Shown here piece by piece: positions 19,101 to 28,252 of a stretch of DNA of 64,000 bases. The notes below the pieces were generated by a model. That model was given only the letters and a program-made list of their open reading frames with translations, searched no databases and had not been told where the DNA came from. The DNA lies in assembly GCA_965601485.1 (NCBI GenBank), contig OZ271846.1, forward strand, positions 1,984,001 through 2,048,000, written 5' to 3'. The position numbers and the translations under genes are program-made. Within the stretch, counting starts at the first letter, position 1. Each line of letters opens with the position of its first letter. The DNA comes from Methylotenera_A aquatica (GTDB taxonomy: Bacteria > Pseudomonadota > Gammaproteobacteria > Burkholderiales > Methylophilaceae).

Positions 19101-19127
19101 CAACAGAAACAAAATTTCTGTTGTTTT
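19101..19127 (+). terminator. Hairpin with T run upstream of a small gene
   Basis: CAACAGAAA-CAAAA-TTTCTGTTG-TTTT: a 9-bp stem and T run, 33 bp before the small gene at 19160. There is no gene just upstream on this strand, so it may be a leader attenuator rather than a true end of transcription. Confidence 0.5.
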
Positions 19128-19159
19128 AATTCCCAAAAGGATTTTTTAAGGAAGTCATA

Positions 19160-19351
19160 ATGCAAGCACTAAATGTAAAACCTGTATTTCAAACGCAATC
19201 AGATCCACAACCACAGCTGTTAAGCGAAATTTACGAACCATCACTGAGCCCAAAGTCAGATAAAGTAAAAGTCCAAGAAGCGAATATCTTAAACTTACAA
19301 AAACTAAAAAACTTAAATCGACTTTTAGAAGCTTACAGCGATTGCGTTTAA
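19160..19351 (+). CDS. Small protein of unknown function
   Basis: 63 residues, not recognised. The first half is polar and Pro/Ser-rich (QTQSDPQPQ, YEPSLSPKSD); the second half is a likely amphipathic helix (ILNLQKLKNLNRLLEAY) ending DCV. AAGGAAG 8 bp before ATG supports translation. It stands alone, convergent with gnd, behind a hairpin with a T run. Confidence 0.55.
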   Translation: MQALNVKPVFQTQSDPQPQLLSEIYEPSLSPKSDKVKVQEANILNLQKLKNLNRLLEAYSDCV

Positions 19352-19485
19352 TTAAGCAGTAAATCTAAAAAACATCAAGTTGTAGGTCGCTTTATGGCAA
19401 CCCACATATTGATTTTTATTTCACAGTCAACAGACATCATTTCAGTCGCCAGTTATCATTCATTTGACTTCTATTAAAGAACAAC

Positions 19486-21003
19486 TTACTCAATAGAAAG
19501 TTGTGGGCGGCCAGCTTCTGGCCAATCTAAATGATAGAACTGACCACGCGGTTGATCTTTACGTTCATAAGTATGCGCGCCAAAGTAATCACGTTGCCCT
19601 TGCAATAAGTTAGCCGGCAAATCGGCACTACGGTAACCATCATAATAGGCTAACGCCGCCGAAAAACCTTGTGCCGGAATACCGTTGGTGACCGCCAATG
19701 CAATCACTTTACGCCAACCTGCTTGGCCGTCATTCATGGAGTTAGTGAAATATGGATCTAACATCAAGTTTTTCAAACGTGAGTTTAATGCGTAAGCATC
19801 GGTGATTTTTTGCAGGAAACGAGCACGGATGATACAACCACCACGCCAGATTTGTGCGATTTCACCGAAGCTTAGTTTCCAATTGTAAGCCACTTGCGCT
19901 TTATCCATTAATTGGAAGCCTTGCGCATAAGCACAGATTTTTGAGCAATATAATGCATTTTTAATTGCTTCAATAATCGCAGCTTTGTCTGTTTGTTTTA
20001 CAAGCACTGGGCCTTTTAAGATTTTGCTAGCGTCAACGCGCTCTTCTTTTAAGCTAGAAAGTGCACGTGCATAAACAGCTGCCGCAATCGCATTAGCTGG
20101 TGCGCCTAATTCAAGCGCATTCGCGGCTGTCCATTGACCAGTACCTTTTTGACCAGCGGTATCCAAGATTTGATCTACCAAGAAACCTTTACCCATTGGG
20201 TCTTTTTGTTGCAAGATATCCGCGGTAATTTCAATCAAGAAGCTAGATAATTCACCTTTGTTCCACTCAGCAAATACTTTACCGATTTCATCGGCTGGCA
20301 TACCTAACAAGCTTTTCATTAACCAGTAAGCTTCGCAAATCAACTGCATATCGATATATTCAATACCGTTGTGCACCATTTTCACGTAATGACCAGCTCC
20401 ATCTGGCCCTATGTATTCAGCACAAGAGAAACCGCCTTCAACTGGTTTACCAGGTGCGCCTCCTTCTAATGGCTCGCCTGTTACTGCGTCTACCTTAGCG
20501 GCGATATCGCGCCAAATGGGTTCTAAGCTTGCCCATGCCCTACGCGTGCCAGATGGCATTAATGATGGGCCGAAACGTGCACCAGTTTCGCCACCTGAAA
20601 CACCAGAACCAATAAATTCGATGCCTTTAGCGACTAATTCTTTTTCACGACGAATAGTGTCTGTCCATAATGAGTTGCCCCCATCAATAATAATGTCGCC
20701 TTGCTCTAAGAATGGTAAAAGTGCGTTGATCGTCACATCCGTTGCGCTACCAGCTTTAACCAATAAGATGATTTTGCGTGGGCGTTTGATACTTAATACA
20801 AAAGAAGCTAAATCAGCGTGTCCAACTACATTTTCATGTGAAGGCTCATTTTTTTTGCATTCTTCAACAAAGTTCACCATTTTTTTAGGATCGCGGTTGT
20901 AAACAGCGATGGTGTAGCCGTGATCAGCAATATTGAGGGCTAAATTTTGGCCCATGACAGCTAGGCCAACTAGGCCAATATCAGCATTTTTTGGTGTGGT
21001 CAT
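19486..21003 (-). CDS. gnd: 6-phosphogluconate dehydrogenase, decarboxylating
   Basis: Oxidatively decarboxylates 6-phosphogluconate to ribulose 5-phosphate. In ribulose-monophosphate methylotrophs this step closes the cycle that oxidises formaldehyde to CO2. 505 residues, the long dimeric form: N-terminal Rossmann motif GLAVMGQNLALNIADHG, substrate loop SGVSGGETGARFGPSLMPSG, active-site GHYVKMVHNGIEY, and a C-terminal QRDYFGAHTYERKD tail. Monocistronic. Confidence 0.95.
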   Translation of the reverse strand: MTTPKNADIGLVGLAVMGQNLALNIADHGYTIAVYNRDPKKMVNFVEECKKNEPSHENVVGHADLASFVLSIKRPRKIILLVKAGSATDVTINALLPFLEQGDIIIDGGNSLWTDTIRREKELVAKGIEFIGSGVSGGETGARFGPSLMPSGTRRAWASLEPIWRDIAAKVDAVTGEPLEGGAPGKPVEGGFSCAEYIGPDGAGHYVKMVHNGIEYIDMQLICEAYWLMKSLLGMPADEIGKVFAEWNKGELSSFLIEITADILQQKDPMGKGFLVDQILDTAGQKGTGQWTAANALELGAPANAIAAAVYARALSSLKEERVDASKILKGPVLVKQTDKAAIIEAIKNALYCSKICAYAQGFQLMDKAQVAYNWKLSFGEIAQIWRGGCIIRARFLQKITDAYALNSRLKNLMLDPYFTNSMNDGQAGWRKVIALAVTNGIPAQGFSAALAYYDGYRSADLPANLLQGQRDYFGAHTYERKDQPRGQFYHLDWPEAGRPQLSIE

Positions 21004-21209
21004 ATCATTCTCAAAAATTAATTAAATGGGTAATTTAAACTAAAAGAATCATGCAGCTCATGGCTACAGCTTCCAGTACTTTACTTTAAACTCACTACAG
21101 CTTTATTACTGCAGCTTACAACATTGCTATCAATTACTTCTCCGCAAAACATTACAACAAAAAGTTTTAACGCCTCGTTGCGCTAAACTTAAAAAACCTT
21201 GCCAAACAG

Positions 21210-21944
21210 CTACAGCGTATTGCCAAACATTTGAATGGTTAATTGATAACCTGTCATGGCTAGTTGCGGGTCATAACGTTCACCTTCATCGCGCATAAAC
21301 GCATGTTGGCCATTAAACTCATGCCATGAAAAGGTTAAGTTCGCTTCTGTTAATTTTTGATTCACCAACACACGCCCTGCAGTAGGAATATGGTTATCTT
21401 GCTTACCCCAAATCATCATCAACTCGCCTTTAATATCGTTTAATCTTTCCATGCTGTGTTGATTAGGTTTATTTGGGATGATATTCGTGTGTAAATCGGT
21501 GGCATAAAAACAAGCGGTGGCTTTTACTTCTGGCTGCAAGGCGGCACGAAACGCTAAATGGCCGCCAATACAGAACCCCATAGCGCCCAAGCTGCCGTTA
21601 TACCAATCTTGCGTGCCTAAATATTCAATCATGGCGCGGTTGTCGGTATCATAATCTTGCACATCTTTTGCGGCTTTATCGGCATTCCCTTTCTCACGGC
21701 CAGCATCGTCATAACCCAAAACTGTACCAATTGGATTAAGCTCGTGAAACACTTCTGGCACCAATACGCCATAACCTTGACCTGCCATAAAACGCGCGGC
21801 GCGTTCAATTGGACCCGTTTGCTGGAATATTTCAGAATAAAATAAGATGGCGGCGACTGGTTTGTCGTGAATTGGACGGTGCACATAGGTGCGCATCACG
21901 CCAGTTGCGGTGTTTAAATCAACAATATGCGTTTGAATTTGCAT
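21210..21944 (-). CDS. Dienelactone hydrolase family protein
   Basis: 244-residue cytoplasmic alpha/beta hydrolase. The catalytic triad is C125 (GFCIGGH), D183 (KQDNHIP) and H214 (NGQHAF), the Cys-Asp-His set typical of dienelactone hydrolases. No aromatic-degradation genes are near, so the physiological substrate is unknown; many chromosomal relatives act on carboxymethylenebutenolide-like lactones only in vitro. Confidence 0.9.
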   Translation of the reverse strand: MQIQTHIVDLNTATGVMRTYVHRPIHDKPVAAILFYSEIFQQTGPIERAARFMAGQGYGVLVPEVFHELNPIGTVLGYDDAGREKGNADKAAKDVQDYDTDNRAMIEYLGTQDWYNGSLGAMGFCIGGHLAFRAALQPEVKATACFYATDLHTNIIPNKPNQHSMERLNDIKGELMMIWGKQDNHIPTAGRVLVNQKLTEANLTFSWHEFNGQHAFMRDEGERYDPQLAMTGYQLTIQMFGNTL

Positions 21945-22119
21945 TATTTTATTCCAGAGCTTAGATTTCCTAAAACAAGTATTTTACAAGGCTTTATATT
22001 CATTTTCACGCATAATTTAGGTTTATAGTGTAATTAAGTTTAATGTTTAAGAATTATTTTTTTTAAGTAGTGTCTGTTAGTTAATAAAATAAACTCATCA
22101 CTCAAATCAAGGTTACTTT

Positions 22120-23187
22120 ATGCGTGCAGCTAACTCCGTTTTAGGCCCTGCATTGGGCGCCGTTTTAGGCTTACTTTTCACCCAATATGTATTGGCAGAA
22201 GCCAATCCAGAGTTAGCGTATCGTTTAAAGGCGTCCGTCGCAAAAGTACATGTAATCACCAAAACAGGCGGTCATGGTGTTGGCACAGGCGTGGTGGTAG
22301 GCAAAGATTTAGTGGTAACCAATTGCCACGTTTTGGCTAACGCTTCTGGCATTAAAATTACCAAATTTGGCGATAGCCATGCCCCGGTTGCCATTAAAGC
22401 CGATTGGAAACACGATTTGTGTATTTTGCGTTTTCAATATTTAGAGTTAGCTCCTGCAGAATTGGGCGATTCTGAAAGCTTAAAATATGAGCAAGCCATT
22501 TTTTCTATTGGCTTCCCTGGTGGACCACCGAAACCACAAACAACGCATGGCAAAATTAAAGCGCTTTACCCATTAGACGATAGTCAAATTGTGCGTACAG
22601 ATGCCTCTTTTGTGATGGGAGCCAGCGGCAGCCCAGTATTTGATAGTAGCGGTAAGTTAATTGCCATTAGCACCTTCAAAAGTCCCGGTCGCGGCGCCTA
22701 TTTTTATAACGTGCCCGTTAAATGGGTAAAAGCGTTAATTGCAGCGCCTGAATCAACTGAAACCACATCCATGCAATCGCTAGACTCTCCTTTTTGGGAT
22801 GCCCCAGAAGAAAATCGTCCTTACTTTATGCGAGTGGTTTTACCTTACCAAAATGAAAAGTGGGATGAGGTGCTTACTGTTGCAGAAGCTTGGGTGAGGG
22901 CCGAGCCAAATAGCGCAGAAGCGCACTACTATTATGGCGTTGCACAAGATAAATTGGGCCAGAACAAACCAGCCAAGCAAGCTTTTTCAAAAGCATTAGC
23001 ATTGCACCCACAGCACCCAGCCACTTTGTTTGCACTGGGCTTAATTGCAAAACGTGAGGACAATCTAGCCGAACTGGATCGCTTAAAATTGGCGATGAAG
23101 GCAGTAGATAACGATGTTTTGACAGAGTTTAACGAGGCGTTGAACCCCACTAGCGAAAACCCAACACAACACATTGATGCTAAATAA
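22120..23187 (+). CDS. Secreted trypsin-like serine protease with TPR tail (copy A)
   Basis: 355 residues: signal peptide (about 1-27, ending VLAEA), a trypsin-like domain with H70 (VTNCHVL), D99 (KHDLCILRF) and S169 (GASGSPVF), then a C-terminal TPR region (about 245-335: AEAHYYYGVAQDKLGQNKPA, LHPQHPATLFALGLIA). Likely a periplasmic protease or binder that uses the TPRs to hold clients. The next gene is a close paralogue that overlaps its end, so the two arose by tandem duplication. Confidence 0.86.
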   Translation: MRAANSVLGPALGAVLGLLFTQYVLAEANPELAYRLKASVAKVHVITKTGGHGVGTGVVVGKDLVVTNCHVLANASGIKITKFGDSHAPVAIKADWKHDLCILRFQYLELAPAELGDSESLKYEQAIFSIGFPGGPPKPQTTHGKIKALYPLDDSQIVRTDASFVMGASGSPVFDSSGKLIAISTFKSPGRGAYFYNVPVKWVKALIAAPESTETTSMQSLDSPFWDAPEENRPYFMRVVLPYQNEKWDEVLTVAEAWVRAEPNSAEAHYYYGVAQDKLGQNKPAKQAFSKALALHPQHPATLFALGLIAKREDNLAELDRLKLAMKAVDNDVLTEFNEALNPTSENPTQHIDAK

Positions 23188-24229
23188 AACCATGCCAAAA
23201 TTATTATTAATCAGTTTGCTTTTAGCCAGCTTAAGCGCTACCGCGCAGGATACCAGCGCATTCCCTAATACTAACAATGCTTCCACCCCTAGCGATGATT
23301 TTTTATATCAGCTAAAAGAATCGTTGGTTAAAGTCAGCAGTACGGTTAAAAGCGGCGGACATGGTTATGGCACAGGGGTGGCAATTTCTAAAGACCATGT
23401 TGTCACCAATTGCCATGTATTGCATGACTCTAACGGCATGAGCATTAGCAAATGGGGCGTGGCTTTTGCCCCTGTTGCGTTGATTGCCGATTGGGAACAC
23501 GATATTTGTATCATGCGTTTTGAATGGGCCGATTTAAAGCCGGTGCAGATGGGCGACTCTGAAACTCTGCAATACGAACAGCCGATTATTTCTATTTCGA
23601 TGCCTGGTGATTCGCCTGCGCCTTATGTCACTTTAGGCAAGATTAAAGCCTTGTATCCATTCGATGGCGCCAATGTGATGCGCGCTTCTGCCGCTTTTGC
23701 GATTGGCGCAAGCGGTAGCCCAGTGTTCGATTACAACGGCAAACTGATTGCCATCAGCACGCTAAAAAGCCCTGGTCAAAAGGCTTATTTTTATAATATG
23801 CCGATTAAATGGGTGAAAGAGCTACTAACCAAACCAGAAATCCCGCTATATCAAGCTTCAAATAGCCCTTTTTGGGATGCGCCAGATGAAGCAAGGCCAT
23901 TTTTCATGCGCGTGGTATTGCCGTATCAAAATGGGCAATGGGCAGAGTTGAAAACTGTTGCACAGGCTTGGTTAAAACAGGAACCAAAAAGTACAGAAGC
24001 CTTATATTACTTGGCTTCAGCAGAACAGAATTTGGGTAACATTAAAGATGCTAATCAATATTACCAACAAATTTTAAAGCAACATACCAATCATCCCGCC
24101 ACATTATTGGCTTTGGGCTTAATGGCGAACAAAGCAGGTAACTATACAGAAGTTGAAAAGACACATTTGGCGCTGAAAGCGATTGATATTGCACTAGATG
24201 AAGAGTTTAATGAGGCGCTTAAACAATAA
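23177..24229 (+). CDS. Secreted trypsin-like serine protease with TPR tail (copy B)
   Basis: Paralogue of the upstream gene with the same order: signal peptide ending SATAQ, protease domain with VTNCHVL, EHDICIMRF and IGASGSPVFDYNGKLIAIST, then TPR repeats. The triad is complete. ATG 23177 overlaps copy A; ATG 23192, 4 bp after the copy A stop, gives an equally good signal peptide (MPKLLLISLLLASLSATA) and may be the true start. The pair probably forms one transcript. Confidence 0.86.
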   Translation: MLNKTMPKLLLISLLLASLSATAQDTSAFPNTNNASTPSDDFLYQLKESLVKVSSTVKSGGHGYGTGVAISKDHVVTNCHVLHDSNGMSISKWGVAFAPVALIADWEHDICIMRFEWADLKPVQMGDSETLQYEQPIISISMPGDSPAPYVTLGKIKALYPFDGANVMRASAAFAIGASGSPVFDYNGKLIAISTLKSPGQKAYFYNMPIKWVKELLTKPEIPLYQASNSPFWDAPDEARPFFMRVVLPYQNGQWAELKTVAQAWLKQEPKSTEALYYLASAEQNLGNIKDANQYYQQILKQHTNHPATLLALGLMANKAGNYTEVEKTHLALKAIDIALDEEFNEALKQ

Positions 24230-24241
24230 TGCCAGATAAGT

Positions 24242-24602
24242 TTAAGCATGTACCAATTGTTTAAAAAAGTCATAAACCAAGCGTTTACAATCAAAAATCG
24301 GGTTCGCCTTATCCATCATGCCTTTCATCTGCGGATCTGCAAATATCTTAGCATTGTCGGCATCTGTTGCCTCTTTGAACGCAAATAACACCCATGAGAA
24401 TAGACCGTCTCATCTGGTTTTGTGTTTGCCATTTGAGCAAATTACAAGGTTTATTCTGCACTTATATCTTGGTCACGCATTACTAGCAATAAAAAGCGCC
24501 ATGGTCTTTCCAGATAATGGCCGCTTTTTCTGCCATTAAAGGGTACTCATAAAGAAGCGCCGTTGTAATGGGGATCACAAATCCATCCATACAACGAGTC
24601 AT
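24242..24602 (-). pseudogene. DUF1428 (YbaA-like) gene, decayed
   Basis: Reads MDGFVIPITTALLYEYPLMA then EKAAIIWKDHGAFYC before stops; further on, KPDETV, and in another frame FKEATDADNAKIFADPQMKG followed by MMDKANPIFDCKRLVYDFFK. This is the order of the DUF1428 family (M-VDGFVIPVP...W-DHGA...KPDETV-FSW...MMD...FDGKRMIYGGF). Frameshifts and stops break it. Confidence 0.75.
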
Positions 24603-24635
24603 CGCTGGCTCCTTTTAGATTTAAATTTGATTGCT

Positions 24636-24854
24636 TTAATAGTCAGCGGCTCGCCCTGTTGAGTAGCCTTGCGGCACATCATTTTGCCATTCGCCGCAAT
24701 CGTTGCAGCGGTGATCATGCATTGTTGGGCTTAAAGTGAGATTGGTACCATTGCAAAACTTACAGCTAACAGGACGAATAGGTGCTGTTTTATGGTGGGT
24801 TTCGTGATGCTCGGTTGCCAACTTGTTACTGCCTAAACCATATTTGTTGTCCAT
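24636..24854 (-). CDS. Small CxxC/CxxC zinc-ribbon protein
   Basis: 72 residues from ATG 24854, chosen because GGGAG lies about 9 bp upstream; an upstream in-frame ATG (24881) has no such site. His-rich middle (HHETHHK), then CKFCNG ... HRCNDCGEW: two CxxC knuckles that should bind one zinc. Function unknown; cytoplasmic. Confidence 0.7.
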   Translation of the reverse strand: MDNKYGLGSNKLATEHHETHHKTAPIRPVSCKFCNGTNLTLSPTMHDHRCNDCGEWQNDVPQGYSTGRAADY

Positions 24855-24958
24855 CGCTCTACTCCCAAATTTTGGTGTCAAAAAACGACTCGAATGGCCA
24901 TAAAGCTACTCGCTTTTTAGCTAAAAAACAAGACTGAACCACGTTAATCTTTTATGCA

Positions 24959-25906
24959 CTAATCTTTATGCCCAGCACGATTTAGGCGGTCTAGAATAGC
25001 TAACCACTCAGGCGAATTTGGCGGCATTAAAACCAGCAATTGCTCCACATTTAGCGCATCTAAACGATGCAATGCCTCATACAAATGCTCGGCCACCTCT
25101 GCATTTTTTTTGGGCAAATAGATACAACTAAAATCTAAATTTGGCGGCGGATAATCATCTATGATTAAAGCGGCACAAATTTGAGTGCTATTTTGTTGAT
25201 AAGCCGTTAGGCTTGGTAAACCATCAAATAATTTAAGAGGCGTTTTGGGTGAATAATGCAAGAGATGCTGCCCTGGCGCTTTTGGTACATTAGAAGCGCC
25301 TACTATAGCTGGCTTGCCCGCCACAGCCCTAATTTGCGCCTCTGTAATCATGCCGTGGCGCAACAACTGCCAATTATTACCGGCCACACTGACAATAGTT
25401 GACTCAATCCCCACTTGGCAAGCGCCACCATCCAGCACGGCAACCTGCTCACCCAAGCCTGCTAATACATGTGCAGCCGTGGTTGGGCTTAATTGCGTAT
25501 ATTTATTGGCAGAAGGTGCCGCCAATGCCAAACCACTCTCTTTAAGCAATTGTAATGTCAGCGAATGTCCGGGCACACGCAGCGCCACTGTGGGTTCATT
25601 GGCCCTTAAGACCGCAGAAACACTATCTTTAGCAGGCAAAACCAAGGTAAACGGCCCAGGCCAAAACGCCTTGGCTAAAGTTAGCGCTAACGGTGAAAAT
25701 TCCGCTGCCCAATCTGGCACTTGCGCCACATCACCAATATGCACTATTAATGGATTATCCGCAGGGCGTTGCTTAACGGCATAAATCTGACGCAAAGCCT
25801 GTTCATTCGTTGCATCTGCCGCCAAGCCGTAAACTGTTTCAGTAGGAATCGCTACTACCTCACCCGCTTTAAGCTTGGCAATTGCCTGATTTAGATTGAC
25901 CTGCAT
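24959..25906 (-). CDS. L-threonylcarbamoyladenylate synthase (Sua5/YwlC type)
   Basis: 315 residues. Makes threonylcarbamoyl-AMP from threonine, bicarbonate and ATP for the t6A37 modification of ANN-decoding tRNAs. The TsaC core (1-200) has PTETVYGLAADATN, KQRPADNPLIVHI, FWPGPFTLVLPA and LAAPSANKYTQLSPTTAAHV. A C-terminal domain of about 110 residues makes it the long Sua5-like type rather than the short TsaC. A terminator-free 50-bp gap follows the cupin promoter side. Confidence 0.92.
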   Translation of the reverse strand: MQVNLNQAIAKLKAGEVVAIPTETVYGLAADATNEQALRQIYAVKQRPADNPLIVHIGDVAQVPDWAAEFSPLALTLAKAFWPGPFTLVLPAKDSVSAVLRANEPTVALRVPGHSLTLQLLKESGLALAAPSANKYTQLSPTTAAHVLAGLGEQVAVLDGGACQVGIESTIVSVAGNNWQLLRHGMITEAQIRAVAGKPAIVGASNVPKAPGQHLLHYSPKTPLKLFDGLPSLTAYQQNSTQICAALIIDDYPPPNLDFSCIYLPKKNAEVAEHLYEALHRLDALNVEQLLVLMPPNSPEWLAILDRLNRAGHKD

Positions 25907-25997
25907 AAATTGGCTTGTATGGCGGTTAGTTAAGTAAAAAAACTATTTTACTATTGATACGCTAAAATAAAGCCTCTGAATGATTAATCCTAAATAA

Positions 25998-26333
25998 ATG
26001 AGTACAAATATGTCACAAATTATTGTAGAAAAAAATCCTGCGCAAAGCCGTTTAGATTCGCTAAACGTTAAAAAATGGGCTACTTGGCAGAAGGAAGTGT
26101 CGATATTCCCATGGACTTTTCCTGAGCAGGAAATTGCGTATATTTTAGAAGGTGAATGTGTGATTACGCCAACTGGCGGCGCGTCTGTTAGTTTTGGCAA
26201 AGGTGATTTAGTGACTTTTCCTGCAGGCATGACAGCTAACTGGGAAGTGAAACAAACTTTGCATAAACATTATAAATTAGATGGCAACGCACTGACGCAA
26301 ATGTGGTTAAGACTTAAGCTTAGATTTAAATAG
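25998..26333 (+). CDS. Cupin domain protein
   Basis: 111 residues resembling the small DUF861-type cupins: W-KE-S-FPWTFP-QEIAYILEGECVITP then FGKGDLVTFPAGM-ANWEV. The metal-binding histidines of classic cupins are largely missing, as usual in this subgroup. ATG 26010 is an alternative start; neither has a strong ribosome-binding site. Role unknown. Confidence 0.8.
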   Translation: MSTNMSQIIVEKNPAQSRLDSLNVKKWATWQKEVSIFPWTFPEQEIAYILEGECVITPTGGASVSFGKGDLVTFPAGMTANWEVKQTLHKHYKLDGNALTQMWLRLKLRFK

Positions 26334-26496
26334 GATTTTTGTTAGTCTGCTTAAATATGTGTATTTATTAACATCATTATCTAAAAGGGCACATATTTTT
26401 TGAAATATGGCTTCTGTCAATTCCAATAAAACTTAGCAACTGCCTTTAAATACTTGAATTTAAAGTCTTTTTCAAATTTATATTTTGCACGTTAAG

Positions 26497-26513
26497 TTGG
26501 CATAACTTTTGCT
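26497..26513 (+). promoter_or_regulatory. Sigma-54-type promoter before a small acidic protein
   Basis: TTGGCATAACTTTTGCT has the -24 GG and -12 GC separated by exactly 10 bp and matches TTGGCA-N6-TTGC. It is about 53 bp upstream of the ATG at 26566. The rest of this intergenic stretch (26334-26496) shows nothing else clear. Confidence 0.55.
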
Positions 26514-26565
26514 TTTCATCTTTTGTAGTATTCCAAAAACAAGATGAGTGAGAAGGGGTTATAAA

Positions 26566-26757
26566 ATGGCTAGGCAAATACTTAAAGAAAAAGTATTACC
26601 CAACAAAATGAAAGATTTAGAGCTACGTTCTGATGACTTTGCGGGCGATGAGCTTGAGGAGTATAGCGAATCGGGTATTGAAGTAAGCTTTAAATTTAAA
26701 GGCCAAATAATTGAAGAGAGTTATGGCGGCTATGATGAATATGCGCTTGGTATTTAA
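26566..26757 (+). CDS. Small acidic protein of unknown function
   Basis: 63 residues from ATG 26566, preceded by GAGAAGGGG. Basic start (ARQILKEKVLPNKMKD) and acidic remainder (DDFAGDELEEYSESG ... EESYGGYDEYALGI). No family recognised. The upstream sigma-54-like promoter implies expression under a specific signal. A GTG at 26548 is a less likely start. Confidence 0.6.
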   Translation: MARQILKEKVLPNKMKDLELRSDDFAGDELEEYSESGIEVSFKFKGQIIEESYGGYDEYALGI

Positions 26758-26818
26758 AGAAGGTTTCAAACAAACAGTTTTTTGAGAAAATACTTTTGCC
26801 CAAAAGTGTTACTTTTCG

Positions 26819-27493
26819 TTAACCCGCTTTACGAAATGTTAAATTAACTCGGTGATTTTTAAGGTACGGATTTGAGTGTGTATTTAGCGCAGCATTTTGA
26901 CTGGCTTTAACAGGCATAATGCCATGAAAATTTAGGCGCGATTTTCCACCCCACACCAGCACGTCACCATGCGCCAATAGTACTTTATGCGGCTTATCGC
27001 TACGCAATAAACCACCAAACAAAAATACCGCAGGCAATCCTAAAGACACACTCACAATCGGTTGATTAAAATCCGCTTCGTTTTTATCTTGATGCAAACC
27101 CATACTGGCATTCACTTTGTACTGATTAATCAAACAGGCATCTGGCACAAAATTTTTAAACCCTGCTAAATACGCCGATTGTTTTGATACTTGCATAAAT
27201 GAATCTGGCATTGATGGCCAAAGTTTGTCTGAATTAGGATCTATTACATCGTAACGATAACCTTTGCGATCACTCACCCAACCCAAATCACCACAGTTGC
27301 TCATGGCAGCGGACATCGCAAAACCCATTGGCGTCATCATATGCCTCAATGGTGCTCGCAAAATAACACTTTCTAAATCTTGCAAAATAATCGCTTCGTT
27401 CTGCAAAGCAATACTTTTTAGCAACCAAACATCAGGCAAAATTTCTTGTATCGCAGGCGTTTCGTTTTTAAATAAATCCATGCAGGCGGTCAA
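26819..27493 (-). CDS. alkB: DNA oxidative demethylase AlkB
   Basis: 224-residue Fe(II)/2-oxoglutarate dioxygenase that removes methyl groups from 1-methyladenine and 3-methylcytosine. Iron ligands H134 and D136 (GLHQDKNE) and H190 (NFHGI); 2-oxoglutarate-binding arginines in NHRVNLTFR (R215, R221). Divergently placed, 60 bp from the AlkA-like glycosylase, forming an alkylation-repair pair that may share a control region. No ada gene is in the window. Confidence 0.94.
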   Translation of the reverse strand: MTACMDLFKNETPAIQEILPDVWLLKSIALQNEAIILQDLESVILRAPLRHMMTPMGFAMSAAMSNCGDLGWVSDRKGYRYDVIDPNSDKLWPSMPDSFMQVSKQSAYLAGFKNFVPDACLINQYKVNASMGLHQDKNEADFNQPIVSVSLGLPAVFLFGGLLRSDKPHKVLLAHGDVLVWGGKSRLNFHGIMPVKASQNAALNTHSNPYLKNHRVNLTFRKAG

Positions 27494-27553
27494 ATTGATT
27501 ACTTATATTGTTAACAGTTTACATGGATCAAAGTTCACCGCTATGATGCAAAT

Positions 27554-28162
27554 ATGCAACCATACCAAATAGCTACCGATTTTTTAAACACTATTGATGA
27601 TGATTGGTCGACATTAATCGCCACGGTAGGACCTTGCACTTTTGAAGCTAGACCAGAGCGGGAGCCGTTCCAAGCACTAGTGCGTGCAGTGGCATATCAG
27701 CAATTGCATGGGCGGGCGGGTGATGCCATTATTAAGCGTTTTTTGGCTGCGTATGACGATACTTTTCCTACACCCAATCAATTATTAGCCAGTGAGTTTG
27801 ATGCGCTTCGCGCTTGCGGATTTTCTGGCCGCAAAATTGAAACTATTAAAGGAATTGCACAAGGCGCGTTGAGCGGCCTTGTGCCTTGTAGGCTAGAGGC
27901 TGATACAATGCAAGATGAACAGCTAATTAAACGCTTGGTTGAGTTAAAAGGTATAGGTCGATGGACGGTAGAAATGTTGCTGATTTTTACACTTGAACGC
28001 TTAGATATATTACCCGCTGACGACTTTGGCGTGGTGGAAGGCTACAAGCGGCTTAAACACTTAGAAAAGGCGCCTAATCGTAAGCAGATTACCGAAATTA
28101 GCAAAACATGGAGCCCTTACAGAACCATTGCCAGCTGGTATTTATGGCGCGTACCAAAATAA
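27554..28162 (+). CDS. DNA-3-methyladenine glycosylase II (AlkA-like)
   Basis: 202-residue HhH-GPD base-excision glycosylase. The helix-hairpin-helix is LKGIGRWTVEM (131-141) and the catalytic Asp is D157 in PADDFGVV. It lacks the N-terminal AlkA domain, so it is the short form. Ends at a bidirectional hairpin shared with the convergent fasciclin gene. Confidence 0.92.
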   Translation: MQPYQIATDFLNTIDDDWSTLIATVGPCTFEARPEREPFQALVRAVAYQQLHGRAGDAIIKRFLAAYDDTFPTPNQLLASEFDALRACGFSGRKIETIKGIAQGALSGLVPCRLEADTMQDEQLIKRLVELKGIGRWTVEMLLIFTLERLDILPADDFGVVEGYKRLKHLEKAPNRKQITEISKTWSPYRTIASWYLWRVPK

Positions 28163-28189
28163 TTGGATTGTCATTTTTGAAAAAATAAA

Positions 28190-28222
28190 AAAGCGGGCAT
28201 GACCCTTGCCATTACCCGCTTT
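28190..28222. terminator. Bidirectional terminator between glycosylase and fasciclin genes
   Basis: AAAGCGGG ... CCCGCTTT, an 8-bp stem with an imperfectly paired interior (CATGACCC/TTGCCATTA), A-rich on the left and T-rich on the right. It sits between convergent genes. Confidence 0.65.
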
Positions 28223-28252
28223 AGTATAAAGTTTTAAATACCTTAAAAAGAA

